Shown here one piece after another: positions 1 through 10,501 of a stretch of 15,182 bases of DNA. This DNA is from Baffinella frigidus (lineage: Eukaryota > Cryptophyceae > Cryptomonadales > Baffinellaceae). Both the position numbers and the translations under genes were made by a program. Numbering within the stretch: the first letter of the stretch is position 1; each line of letters starts with the position of its first letter. The notes under the pieces are model-generated. The model searched no databases. It was not told the origin of the DNA and saw nothing but the letters and a program-made list of their open reading frames with translations. The DNA is taken from positions 185,093 through 200,274 of the forward strand of contig MU646321.1 of assembly GCA_026770585.1 (NCBI GenBank), read 5' to 3'.

Positions 1-135
1 GGGGGGGGGGGGGGAGAGAGAGAGAGAGTGGAGGGGAGAGGAGGGAGGGAGGGAGGGAGAGAGAGAGAGTGTGTGTGTTGTAGTTGGGGGTTAGTGTTGT
101 AGTTGGGGGTAAGTGTTGTAGTTGGGGTTTAGTGG
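1..135. repeat. G-run, GA-rich tract and a 20-nt G/T repeat
   Basis: A run of 14 G is followed by (GA)n, GGGA repeats, (GT)n, and three or four copies of a unit around TTGTAGTTGGGGGTTAGTG (80-137). It is G-rich on the sense strand, opposite to the heptamers elsewhere. It may be a contig end. No gene seen. Confidence 0.8.
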
Positions 136-168
136 TGTAGCTTTTCACTTGCGCTGCGCGCGCGTTAG

Positions 169-222
169 GCTCCGGTAGTGGAGCTCCACTGGGCGAAAGA
201 GGAGAACGTTCTGAGGAGAACT
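169..222 (+). CDS. Possible upstream exon or exon relic of the same gene
   Basis: An acceptor-like TTAG ends at 168 and is followed by an open phase-0 stretch with coiled-coil-like content (VELHWAKEENVLRRT), with base use like the later exons. The donor is unclear. GT at 223 gives 54 nt and keeps phase 0. GT at 261 or 266 would change the phase and then need another exon before 555. It may be a real exon or one of the many partial copies. Confidence 0.3.
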
Positions 223-285
223 GTGAACGCCACCCTCAAGTTCATCCCCCAAACCTTTGGGTTTGGTGAACACCAAATCCAACTA

Positions 286-505
286 CCAGACACCAACACC
301 AACACCAACCACAACCACAACCACAACCACAACCACAACCACAACCACAACCACAACCACAAACACAAACACAACCACAACCCTATACTCTCAACCCTAC
401 ACCCTAAACCGTCAACCCTTTACCCCACAACCCAAACACCAAACACCAAACACCAAACACCAAACACCAAACACCAAACACCAAACACCAACCCCTAAAC
501 CCTAA
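286..505. repeat. (CCACAA)n hexamer and (CACCAAA)n heptamer arrays
   Basis: Hexamer CCACAA/CCAACA repeats run from about 286 to 384. CCCTAAAC-like text follows, then CCAAACA heptamers at about 433-490. The long open frames here code only poly-Thr, Asn-His or Leu-Trp repeats, so I read it as non-coding. Confidence 0.85.
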
Positions 506-554
506 TAATACTCCGTAAATCCTAATAATTTATAGTCCCTAAACCCAATACCAG

Positions 555-614
555 GCAAGGGTTGATTCTCTGACAGAGGAGCTCGACGCTTTGAAGCTTC
601 GCACCCAGGATTCG
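555..614 (+). CDS. Exon 1 of the model, coiled-coil segment
   Basis: Acceptor CCAG ends at 554 and the donor GTACC starts at 615. It has 20 codons, phase 0 at both ends, reading ARVDSLTEELDALKLRTQDS, a typical charged leucine-spaced helix. No partial copies of it were noticed. It is the first placed exon, though earlier exons are expected because it has no start codon. Confidence 0.75.
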
Positions 615-3600
615 GTACCCCTCCACCCTAAACCCCAAACCACTCGAATTATCGGTTAATAAGACGTCGTTGTACCAAGAAATTCCTAATTAGTACCACG
701 AAAATACATGGATTGATCTCCGAAGCCCCACTCGAGAACGCTAGAGGGGCCTATTTAAAATCGATGTGCTTTTTCAAAGAGGGCATTTGTGTAGTAACTT
801 TCGTTGAATGGTCACGTGACTCTGCTCAAATTGCACAGTCAGGAGGTTACTTTACCTTATCCTGGTACAAATATTTACAACCCCACATGTAAATAGGCCC
901 CTCTAGCATTCTCGAGTGGCCCACCGTGTGGTCTCCTGTGGAACTGTCAGGTGCCGCGCTTAGAGCTGGCCAATGAACCCTAACCCTCCGAACCCCACAC
1001 CCACAAATCCTAAACCCCAAACCCCAACCCAGGTCCCGCGTTCGGAGCTGGTGAGGTGTCAGGCGGATCTCCGCGGCTATATACGGTCTTAGGGTATCTT
1101 ACATCACTATATACGGTCTTATATCCGTATATACGGGTAGGTGCCGCGATCAGAGCTGGTGAGGTGTAAGGCGGATCTGCGGGGCGGCCAGCCGCTGCTC
1201 GACCACACCACTAACCCCCGAACCCTCAGACCCATCCCCCAAATTCCAAATCCTAAATACTAGCGCTGCGCGCGCGCGCCGAGTGTATCCCTTAAGTGGC
1301 CAGTAGGCTCATACGCCCTACGGTAGGGCCCTAGGACCTGCCTAGGACCTCTTGGCCGTCAAATTTGACCACCTGGCCACTTAAGGGATAACTAACTTTT
1401 TTGCCTTGCAGTAACCCGCTCTCTCTCCTCTTCCAGGCTCATGCGCCGCGTTCGACCGTTAACCCTAAACCCTAAACACCAAACACCAACCCAGGTGCCG
1501 CGATCAGACCTGGTGAGGAGCCAGGCGGATCTGCGGGGCGTCCAGGCGCTGCTCGACCAGAAGACCCAGGACCTCAACTCTGCTGAGACGGTATTCCACC
1601 TAGGGTTGAAACGGTATTCAACCTAGGGCTCACGACTGCTGAGACGGTAGACGGTATTCAACCTTGGGATTAGGTTTGTAAACGCTACACATGTGGTGGT
1701 GGTGTTTTCTTTTTAGAAGCACGTGCTTCCAAAAAGTCTTTTTAGAAGCACGTGCTTCTCAAAAGAAAAGAATGCGGGGCGGCCAGGCGCTGCTCGGCCA
1801 GAAGATCCAGGACCTCACGAATGCTGAGACGGTCAACCTTGAACCCTCACGAAGACCGAAGCCCGAACCTCTCGAACATTAGACCCAGGACCTCAACACT
1901 GCCGAGACGGTACCCTTGAAAAATCATTCCTCAACCCTCCACCCTTCACCTTCCACCCTCAACCCTCCACCCTCAACCCTCCACCCTCCACCCTCCACCC
2001 TCAACCCTCCACCCTCCACCCTCAAGCCTGAAATGCTGAAGCCTCAAGCCGGAAGCCAAACCCCGAAAGTCGAAACCCTCGACCAGAAGACCCAGGACCT
2101 CACGACTGCTGAGACGGTTCCTTCCTCCCTAAACCCTGAACCCGAAACCCTAAACCTACACCCTAATCGCTCCGCCCTACACCCTACACCCTACACCCTA
2201 CACCCTACACCCTACACCCTACACCCCTGCACCCTAACCCCTACACCCTAACCCATACACCATACACCCTACACCCTAACCCCTAACCCCTAACCTCTAC
2301 AACCTAACCCCTAACCCCTACACCCTACACCCTAAACCCAAACCCCGAACCCCTAACCCTAAACCCCAACGCCTCGACCCCAACCCCCAAACCCTAACGC
2401 AGTTGATCGAAGACCTGCGGGCGAAGCAAGCGCTCACGACGCAAGAGGCCACGCGGCCCTCGGACTAACCCCTCATCCCTCACCCCTCCACCTTAATCCC
2501 CAACGCCAACCCCCAACTCCCAAACCCCAAACCCTGACCCCTAAACCCAGCCCTCAACGTTCACCTCTCACCCCTTACCCCTAAACCCTGAACCCTAACC
2601 CCCCCACCCCCCCCCAATCAAACTAACATCAAACCCCAAACGCACTTAATCGAGGACCTGCGGGCAAAGATAACACTCACGACGCAAGTGGCCACGCGGC
2701 CCTCGGACTAACCCCTCATCCCTAACCCCTGCACCTTAATCGGACTAACCCCTCATCCCTCACCCCTACACCTTAAACTAACCCGGAACCCAAACGCAGT
2801 TGGTCGAGGACCTCCGTGCGAAGCTAGCGCAAACGACGCAAGAGAGCAAGCGCCTGTCGAACCAGGTGCACCCTCCTAAGCCCCAAACCCCAAACCCCAA
2901 ACCCCCGAACCCCAACCCTAAACCCTAAACCCTAAACCCTGAACTCTAAGCACCAAACCCCAAACCCCAAACCCCAGGCCCCAAACCCTAAACCCAAACC
3001 CAAAGACCAAACCCTGAACCCGAAACCCGAAACCAGCTGGAAGGAATGTCGGAGAAGCAGCTGCTACGCGAGGCCCTCGCCGACTCCGACAGGTCTGTGC
3101 CTTCTCATAAGTCAACTTAGGATGTGTTCCTAAGTCAACTATGTGCTCATAAGTCAATTTAGGAGCACATAACACATAACGGGTTGTGTGCACATAACAC
3201 ACAACGGGGTTCACATTTGTTGGCCACACGAAAACGCGCGGTTTAGGGTTTAGGGGCAAATGCCAAACGTTGACGGTGCTGGTACGAAAACATCGAAGTG
3301 TGGCATCGTTTGATTCTTTACGCCGACAGATACCGCGCGGACGCCGACACGTTCCGGCGGGCCACTCGAATCTGGAAGAGGGGGTATTTGAAATGTGGGG
3401 TTGTTAAATTTAGTACCAGTCACGGGCAGGCTTGGTCACGTAGCTCAAGTTATAACTTGAGTTACGTTTATAACTTGAGCTGCGTGACCAAATGCCCCTA
3501 TTTGTATGAAAATTTCTACACATTTCTTTTTTCCCCTTCACTTGTAAAAGAAGCTCTGTTTTAAAATGGTCTCACTTCTAGCCTCGAGTGGGGAGCTCGC

Positions 3601-6600
3601 GGACCACCAGCTCCTGCCGGAACATTAAATTCAATTCTCAACTCCAAACCCTTGAAACCGCGTTTCTGGATGCGAACCCGCCATTGCTATGGTACTAACC
3701 CTGGCCGAATCGGAAGGATCCGCTCCGATTCCCGTATAAACTGAACCCCACACCACACCACACCACACCACACCACACCACACGGCAGATACCGCGCAGA
3801 CGCCGACACGTTCCGGCGGGAGCTCGCGGGCGCGGACCACATACAGCGTTTTTCTCAGCCTTTGACCACACAACAAAACAATAAAACAACAAAACAACAC
3901 CAAATGTTGATCGTGATGGTGGTTGAGAGGACTCTGTCGGACTCTGTCAGATACTGAACCCCGAATTCCCGCGGCAGATACCGCGCGGACGCCGTTAGGG
4001 TTTAAGGGCAAATGCCAAACGTTGACGGTGCTGGTACGAAAACATCGAAGTGTGGCATCGTTTGATTCTTTACGCCGCGGCAGATACCGCGCTGATGCCG
4101 ACACGTTCCGGCGGGAGCTTGCGGGCGCCGACCACCAGCTCGCTGAGGTGACCTCACCCGAAACCTGGAACCCGAAACTTCACGGTTTAGGGTTGAAGGT
4201 TTGAGGTTGCATGCAACTGTGCTGGGCTGCATCTGATCCTGAACCCGAAACCCGACACCCGAAACCCGGATTTAAGGTTGCATATCATTCTGCGTGGCAG
4301 CACCTTACCCTGAACCCTGAGCCCGAATCCCTAAATCCCAAACCCCAAACCAGAAGTCAACATCCCGAAACCACAAACCCGAAACCCGAAACTAGGCGCG
4401 GATGGAGAACAGCAAGAAGAGACTTTTATTGAACGTATGACGTTGGACCATAAACTTAAAGCGTCCAGAGAGGGCTCGAACTAAGTGCTTCTTACGTTAC
4501 TTGAATGTACAACCGGACCTACCTACTTGAGCAAGCTGCCCAAACCCCGAAACAGGAAACACGAAACCCTCAACTCGGGACCCGAAACGAGACACCCGAA
4601 ACACGAAACCCGGAACCCTGAACGTGGAACCCGGAACCCGAAACACGAACCCCGAAACCCTGAGCTATGCTGGTTGGCTGCAGGTGAGGACGGAGAACAG
4701 CAAAGTGCGCAAGCAGCTTCAGGACGCACTCAAGCGCCTCGAGGAGGTTGTCGAGCGATCGGAGCTGATGACAGCCAAGTCCGAAGCCGCCGCGCTCCGC
4801 GAGGATCTTCGCAGGTCCTAATTCCCTTCGGCGCTCGTTATAAAACAAATGTAAACAGTACCACGCTGTGGTGATAAAAACACTTGTACGCACGCCGTGG
4901 TACTGTTTGCCGTCGAAAACGAGTTCAAAATTGACTTTTAAAACGGAGTTTGGTGCGGGAGCAGTGCCATGGCGGCGGAGCAGGCGGCGGAGCGTTTCTC
5001 GGCAGAGCTGAACCTGAGGAACGCTGAGCTCCGCGAGGAGGTTGAGCGCCTCAAGACGATCTTCACGGTACATTATTCCCCTAAGTAAATTAATTAGGGG
5101 ATTTGCCAGGCCCGTAATTAAATCGATTCGGCGCCAGGCAAATTAATTAGGCCTCTAAGTGGAGGAGGTTGGGCGCCTCAAGACGATCGTCACGGTGCGC
5201 CTCGACTTTATTATGCTCCTAAGTAAATTAGATAGGGGATTCACCAGGCCTCATAGGTAAATCAATTAGGTCCTAGGTAGATTATTTTAGTCGATCCTCA
5301 CGATCCTCACGGTTCGCATCGGCTTCATTATGCCTCCAAGTAAATCAATTAGGGGATTCACCAGGCCCTTGATTAGATTAGTTAGGTCGTTAGGAAATTA
5401 GTTAGGCCGCTAAGTGGAGATCCCCGAGGACGATGAGCGACTGAAGATGATTCTCACGGTACGCCTCGGTTTCATTATACTCCTAAGCAAATCAATTATG
5501 CCCCTAAGTAAATAAATTATGCCCCTGAGTAAATCAATTATGAAACCAATTAGGGGATTCACCAGGCCCGTGTTTAAATCAATTAGGCTGTAGGTGCATT
5601 AGTTAGGCCTCTAAGTGGAGCTGTGCGAGGAAGTTGAGCGGCTTAAGACGATTCGAATGGTATGCCTCAGGATTCCCATTATTGATTTATTTAGGACTTA
5701 TTGAATTATCTAATTGATTTCTGAGCGATCCAGTAGTGAACCCCATTCTTGATTTACTAAGGGGACCAACGAGTCCCTTATTGATTTACTTACGGGCCTG
5801 GTTCATTTCCTTACGACCCTCTTCCGGCAGGAAATGATACCGCGTCATGACCTGAAGGAGGCCAACAAACCGCCTAATTGATTTGATACGAACCTCCTAA
5901 TTGATTCAACGAATCCCCTAATTGATATACTTATGATTTACTTGTGAAATCCTCGGCAGGAAATGGTCCCGCGGCACGACCTCAAGGAGGCCAACGACCG
6001 CGCGATCTCTGCCCAGGACGAAGCCAACGCCCTCCGCTTAGAGGTAATTGATTTAGTAAGGGGCCTAATTGATTTAGTTAGGGGCCTAATTGATTTACTA
6101 TGGGGCCTAATTGATTTACTATGGGGCCTAATTGATTTACTTATGGGCATCATTGATTTACTTAGGGGCCTAATGAATCCCCTGATTGATTGATCGCGAT
6201 CGCTTCCCAAGACGAAGCCAACGCCCTCCGGACAGAGGTAAACAAACCCTGAAACATAAACCTTGCACCATACACCTTACACCTTACACCCTAAACCCGA
6301 GGGTCTATGTGCTTTACACTAGGGTGATGGGGTCGGTGCGCTTTACTCTAGCGTTTAGGGTTTGGAGGTTGGAGGATGAAGCGAACGCTCTCCGTACGGA
6401 GGAAGCTGAGCCCCAAGCCCTCAAAAGGAGGTAGCCAAACCCTCAACCTTGAAGAGGCGGTTGGTAAACTCCAAACCCTAACAAGGAGATAACCAACCCC
6501 TACACCCTTAACAGAAGGTAGCTAAACCCTAAACCCTAAACCCTAAACCCTAAACCCTAAACCCTAAACCCTAAACCCTAAACCCTAAACCCTAAACCCT

Positions 6601-9600
6601 GAACCCTAAACACTAAACCCTAAACCCTAAACCCTAAACCCTAAACCCTAAACCCTAAACCCTAAACCCATAGAACCCATAGAACCCTCGCCCCAAACCC
6701 TAAATCCCAATCGCTATTCAGGTCGAGATGCTGCGGACGTGGGGGAAAGAGACAAACGAGAAGTTGCTGGCGCTCCGCACGGAGCTTGAGCGCCTCAAAT
6801 CGGAGGTCGCCGACATGGTAACCCCTAACTAAATCAGTTAGGGTCCCAAGTAAATCAATTAGGGGATTCACCAGGCCCCTAATTAGATGCTTTGGAACCG
6901 AAGTGAATCAATGAGGGTCCTAAGTAAATCGATTAGACCCTAAGTAAGTCAATCAGGCCCCGAACTCATTTAATTAGGTCCCCACGTAAATCAATTAGGA
7001 GCAACGAGAAGTTGCTGGCGCTCCGCACGGAGCTGGAGAGCCTCAAGTCGGAGGTCGCCGACATGGTAACTCCTCACTAAAGCAACTAGGCCCCGATGTT
7101 AATCAATTAGGCCCGATTTAAATCCATTAGGTCTCTAAGTAAATAAATTAGGGGATTGGCCAGGCCCCCATGTAAACCAATCAGGCGCTTAGTAAACCAA
7201 TTAGGCCCGAAGTAAATCAATCAGGCCTCCTAACTAAATCAAATAACACCCGGATGGCAGGTGGCGCGCAAGGTGCTGATGCAAACCCTCTCGACAGAGT
7301 CGCACCGCGCCTAATTAAACAAATCAGTGGATTCATAGGCCGCCAAGTAAATCAATTAGGGGATTCGTCAGGCCCCTAATTAAATCATTAGGCCGCCTAA
7401 GTAATTCAATTAACAACCGGCGGGCGCGTTTCAGGTGGCGCGCGAGGTGTTGATGCAAGCGCTCGAGAGGTTCTCGTCAGATTCGCACCTTGCCTAACTA
7501 ACCAAATTAGTGGATTCATTAAGCCCTTAAGTAAATCAATCAGGGAATTCATTAGATCTCAAAGTAAATCAATTAGGGAATTCATTAGGCCCCTAATTAA
7601 ATCATTAGGACACCTAAGTAACTCAATTAACAACCGGCGGGCGCGTGTCAGGTGGCGCGAGAGGTGCTGATGCAGGCACTCGAAAAGCTCTCGACAGAGT
7701 CGCACCGCGCCCAGCAGGCCGAAGCCGACGCCGCGCAGGTCCTCCCCCAAATAAACTTTCCTATGATTTCCTATGAATGATTCCTATGAGTGTGTTACGA
7801 ATCATTGAATTTCCTATGGTTTCCAATTAGGCCCCTAAGTAAATCAATCGAAGCTCTCGACAGATTTGTGGCGTAATTCTCCCCCAAATCTCCAGAATTA
7901 ACTTGAGGCAAATTCTCACGTGTGCCCCGGCGTGGCAGAGCGCCAATGACCTGGGGCGGGAGGTCGCGACGAGTGCGACTCAGCGAGAGGAACTTCAAGA
8001 GCTTCGCGCGAAGATGATGGGGATGGCGTCTGCTGCGGACCTCCGCGCGGCCCAGGTGTCCCCCAATTGATTTACTTAGGGTCCTGGTGGATCTCCTAAT
8101 TGATTTTATTAGGGCCCTCACGAATCGCATAGTCGGTTTAGTTACGGACCTCATGAATCGCCTGATTGGTTTACTTATGGGCCTCAAGAATTTTCTAATT
8201 GATTTACTTACGCGCGAAGATGGTGGGGATGGCGTCTGCTGCGGACCTCTGCGCGGCCCAGGTGTCCCCTAATTGATTTACATACGGGCCCGATCAAGTC
8301 CTCATTGTTTTCACTTACGAGCCTGATCAATCTCCTAATTGATTTACTGTGGGGCGTAATGAATCCCTTTGTTGGTTTTCTTACGGGCCTATTGAATCGC
8401 CTAATTGATTTACTTAGGGTCCTAATCAATCCCCGCATTGATTTCATCAGGGGCCTAATGAATCCCCTAGTTGATTTTATTAGGGGCCTTGTCAATTTTA
8501 TTAGGGGCCTAATCAATCCCCTAATTGGTTTCACTACGGGCGCAGGTCTCGGTCGCGCAGCTCAAGGACGAGGCGGCACACCACGAGGCGGAGGCAGTGC
8601 GTCTCAAGGCCCAGCACGAGGAGGATACTGCCGCGGCGCGCGCCCTCAAGGTCTCTCCTCACACACTAAACCCCAAAGCCTAACCCCCAAACCGTAAACC
8701 CCAAACCCTAAACACCAAACACTAAACACTAAACCCCAAACCCTAAACCCTAAACCCTAAACCCTAAACCCTGAATCCTAAACCCTAAACCCTAAACCCT
8801 AAACCCTATACCCCAAACCCTAAACCCTAAACCCCAAACCCTAAAACCTAAACCCCAAACCGCATAAGTTCATCCCTGGAGGCCCCAAACCCTAACCCCC
8901 AAACCCCACACCCTAAACCCTAAACCCTGCCGTGGCCCACGCACTCTAGGTCTCTCCGCAAACGTCCCTGAACCCTGAGCGATGGACCCTAACCCCTCAA
9001 ACCCGAAACCGCATAAACACATCCCTAAAGCCTCAACACAAAACACTAAACTCTCAACCATACACCCTGATCTGTGAACCCTAAACCCCAAACCCCAAAC
9101 CCCAAACTCAAACCCCCAAACTCAAAACCCAAAACCCCTCGTATAGGACGAGCTGGCGAAGCTTCAGTCGCAGACAGCCGACCTGGTTCCCAGAAAAGAC
9201 TTGGACGATGGGAATTCATCAGATCTCAAAGTAAATCAATTAGGGAATCATTAGGCCCCTAATTGAATCATTAGGCCACCTAAGTAACTCAATTAACAAC
9301 ATGACTCAACGCGCTCACGAACGACTTGGCGTTGCGCTCACGATTTGTCAAATCTTCTTCTTCTTCTTTATTACTCTCGATGCAGGTCCTAAATGAGGCC
9401 CTTGAGCCTTGAGTTGAGCCATACAAAAGTCTATGAGCCTTACGAAACGTCAAATCGTTGAGAAGGACCGCGTCATGATGGCACCCATGGCTTCTACGTG
9501 GGTATATCGCTAAATGCTAAACGCCAAACCCCAAACCCCAAACCCCAAACCCCAGGAGGAGCTAGCGAAGCTGCAGGCGCAGCTGCTGGACATGGTCCCC

Positions 9601-10408
9601 ACAAAAGACTTGCAGGAGGCGTTGCGCGAGGCGGCGGACTACAAGGCGAGGGCGCAGGAGGAGCATGACAGGTCTCGTCCCGTTCTAGAAGAATCCAGAA
9701 GGATCTGGAAGGATCTAGAAGGATCTAATACGAAATCAGATGCAATTTGCCATAGGGTTCTGTGTTAAGGGTGGGGTTTGCTATCTTAGCCGTGACACGA
9801 TCCCGCGGCAAGACGTGGACGCGGCGCTGCGCGAGGCGGCGGATTACAAGGCCAAGGCGCAGGAGGAGCATGACAGGTCATCCAGAATAGTCCAGAACGA
9901 TCCAGAAGAATCGAGCCGGATCTAGTCACGTGTTGCAATCTTATGGTGGATTTTTGGACGTGGAGATGCGCGAGGCGGTAGATTACAAGGCCAAGTCGCA
10001 GGAGGAGCATGACAGGTCAAATCCTAGACTCTGAACCCGAAACCCGAAACCCGAAACCCGAAACCTTACACCCGAAACCCGACACCCCAAACCCTAAACC
10101 CCAAACCCTAAACCCCAAACCCTAAACCCCAAACCCCAAACCCTAAACCCTGAACCCCAAACCCGCAGGCTCGAGGCAGCGCAGAAGAGCATCGCGACAC
10201 TTCAAGAAACGCTCACTGCCCTCCGCGCCGAACTCGACTCCGCCAAGCAGCAGCTCCTCAACAGGTGTTTTACTATGCGTGTGTACGGGTTTGCGGTGCG
10301 TTTGTACCAGGGTGTTTTAAAATATGGTACCGCGTGGGGTGTTGGACACACCTGGTTTGGCGGCGCCAAACCCCCTAACTGACTTACTAACTAATTAATT
10401 AATTAACC

Positions 10409-10501
<93 letters not shown>

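Larger units (their letters stand above)
5068..5617 (-). repeat. Minisatellite family A, minus orientation, intron 7 first half
   Basis: Units around TAAGTAAATCAATTAGGGGA and TTCACCAGGCCC recur, interleaved with four exon 7 ghosts. This is the reverse complement of the text in the second half of the same intron. Confidence 0.8.
5661..6194 (+). repeat. Minisatellite family A, plus orientation, around exon 8
   Basis: Units with core CCTAATTGATTTACTTAGGG, mostly 21 nt, with 33-nt forms that add ATGAATCCC. Exon 8 and one ghost are embedded. Because 21 and 33 are multiples of three, an open frame coding GLIDLLR-like repeats runs through it, but it is bounded by splice sites and not coding-like. 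Confidence 0.85.
6818..7651 (-). repeat. Minisatellite family A, minus orientation, intron 9
   Basis: Degenerate units (AAGTAAATCAATTAGG, CCCCTAATTAAATCATTAGG) fill the intron between the exon 9 ghost and the two exon 10 ghosts. It includes a GAATTCATTAGATCTCAAAG segment shared with 9210. Confidence 0.8.
8651..9555. repeat. Intron 12: heptamer array, then family A copy and unique spacer
   Basis: CCCTAAA/CCCCAAA array at 8663-9140 with a good run at about 8739-8805. The exon 13 ghost follows, then a family A piece (9209-9300, minus orientation, like 7553-7632), a TTCTTC run at 9354-9368, about 190 bp of unique sequence, and a short CCCCAAA run before exon 13. Confidence 0.8.

Noticed and set aside
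178-505. Open frames with Asn-His, poly-Thr or Leu-Trp repeats across the CCACAA array
   Set aside because: They are translations of a hexamer/heptamer microsatellite, open in several frames on both strands. Only the first 50-90 nt look exon-like.
2918-3259. Minus-strand frame of 113 codons
   Set aside because: It is the antisense of heptamer repeat and exon 4. It gives Gly-Phe-Arg-Val repeats and has no splice or start support.
3298-3564. Plus-strand frame of 88 codons
   Set aside because: It joins a ghost of exon 5 to the MITE-like insertion, so it is a chance open frame through a broken copy.
4570-5073. Minus-strand frame of 167 codons
   Set aside because: It is the antisense shadow of exons 6 and 7 plus intron 6. 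The plus strand shows matched splice phases and coiled-coil content there.
6515-6707. A chromosome end
   Set aside because: Gene exons continue in frame on both sides of the heptamer array, so it is interstitial.
6999-7065. Counting the exon 9 copy as a real exon
   Set aside because: The possible exon is 67 nt and would break the reading frame into exon 10. Its good conservation may mean it is young.
5938-8534. Long frames coding IDLLRGL or KSIRPL repeats on both strands
   Set aside because: They arise because the intronic minisatellite unit is 21 or 33 nt. They cross splice sites and are open in both strands.
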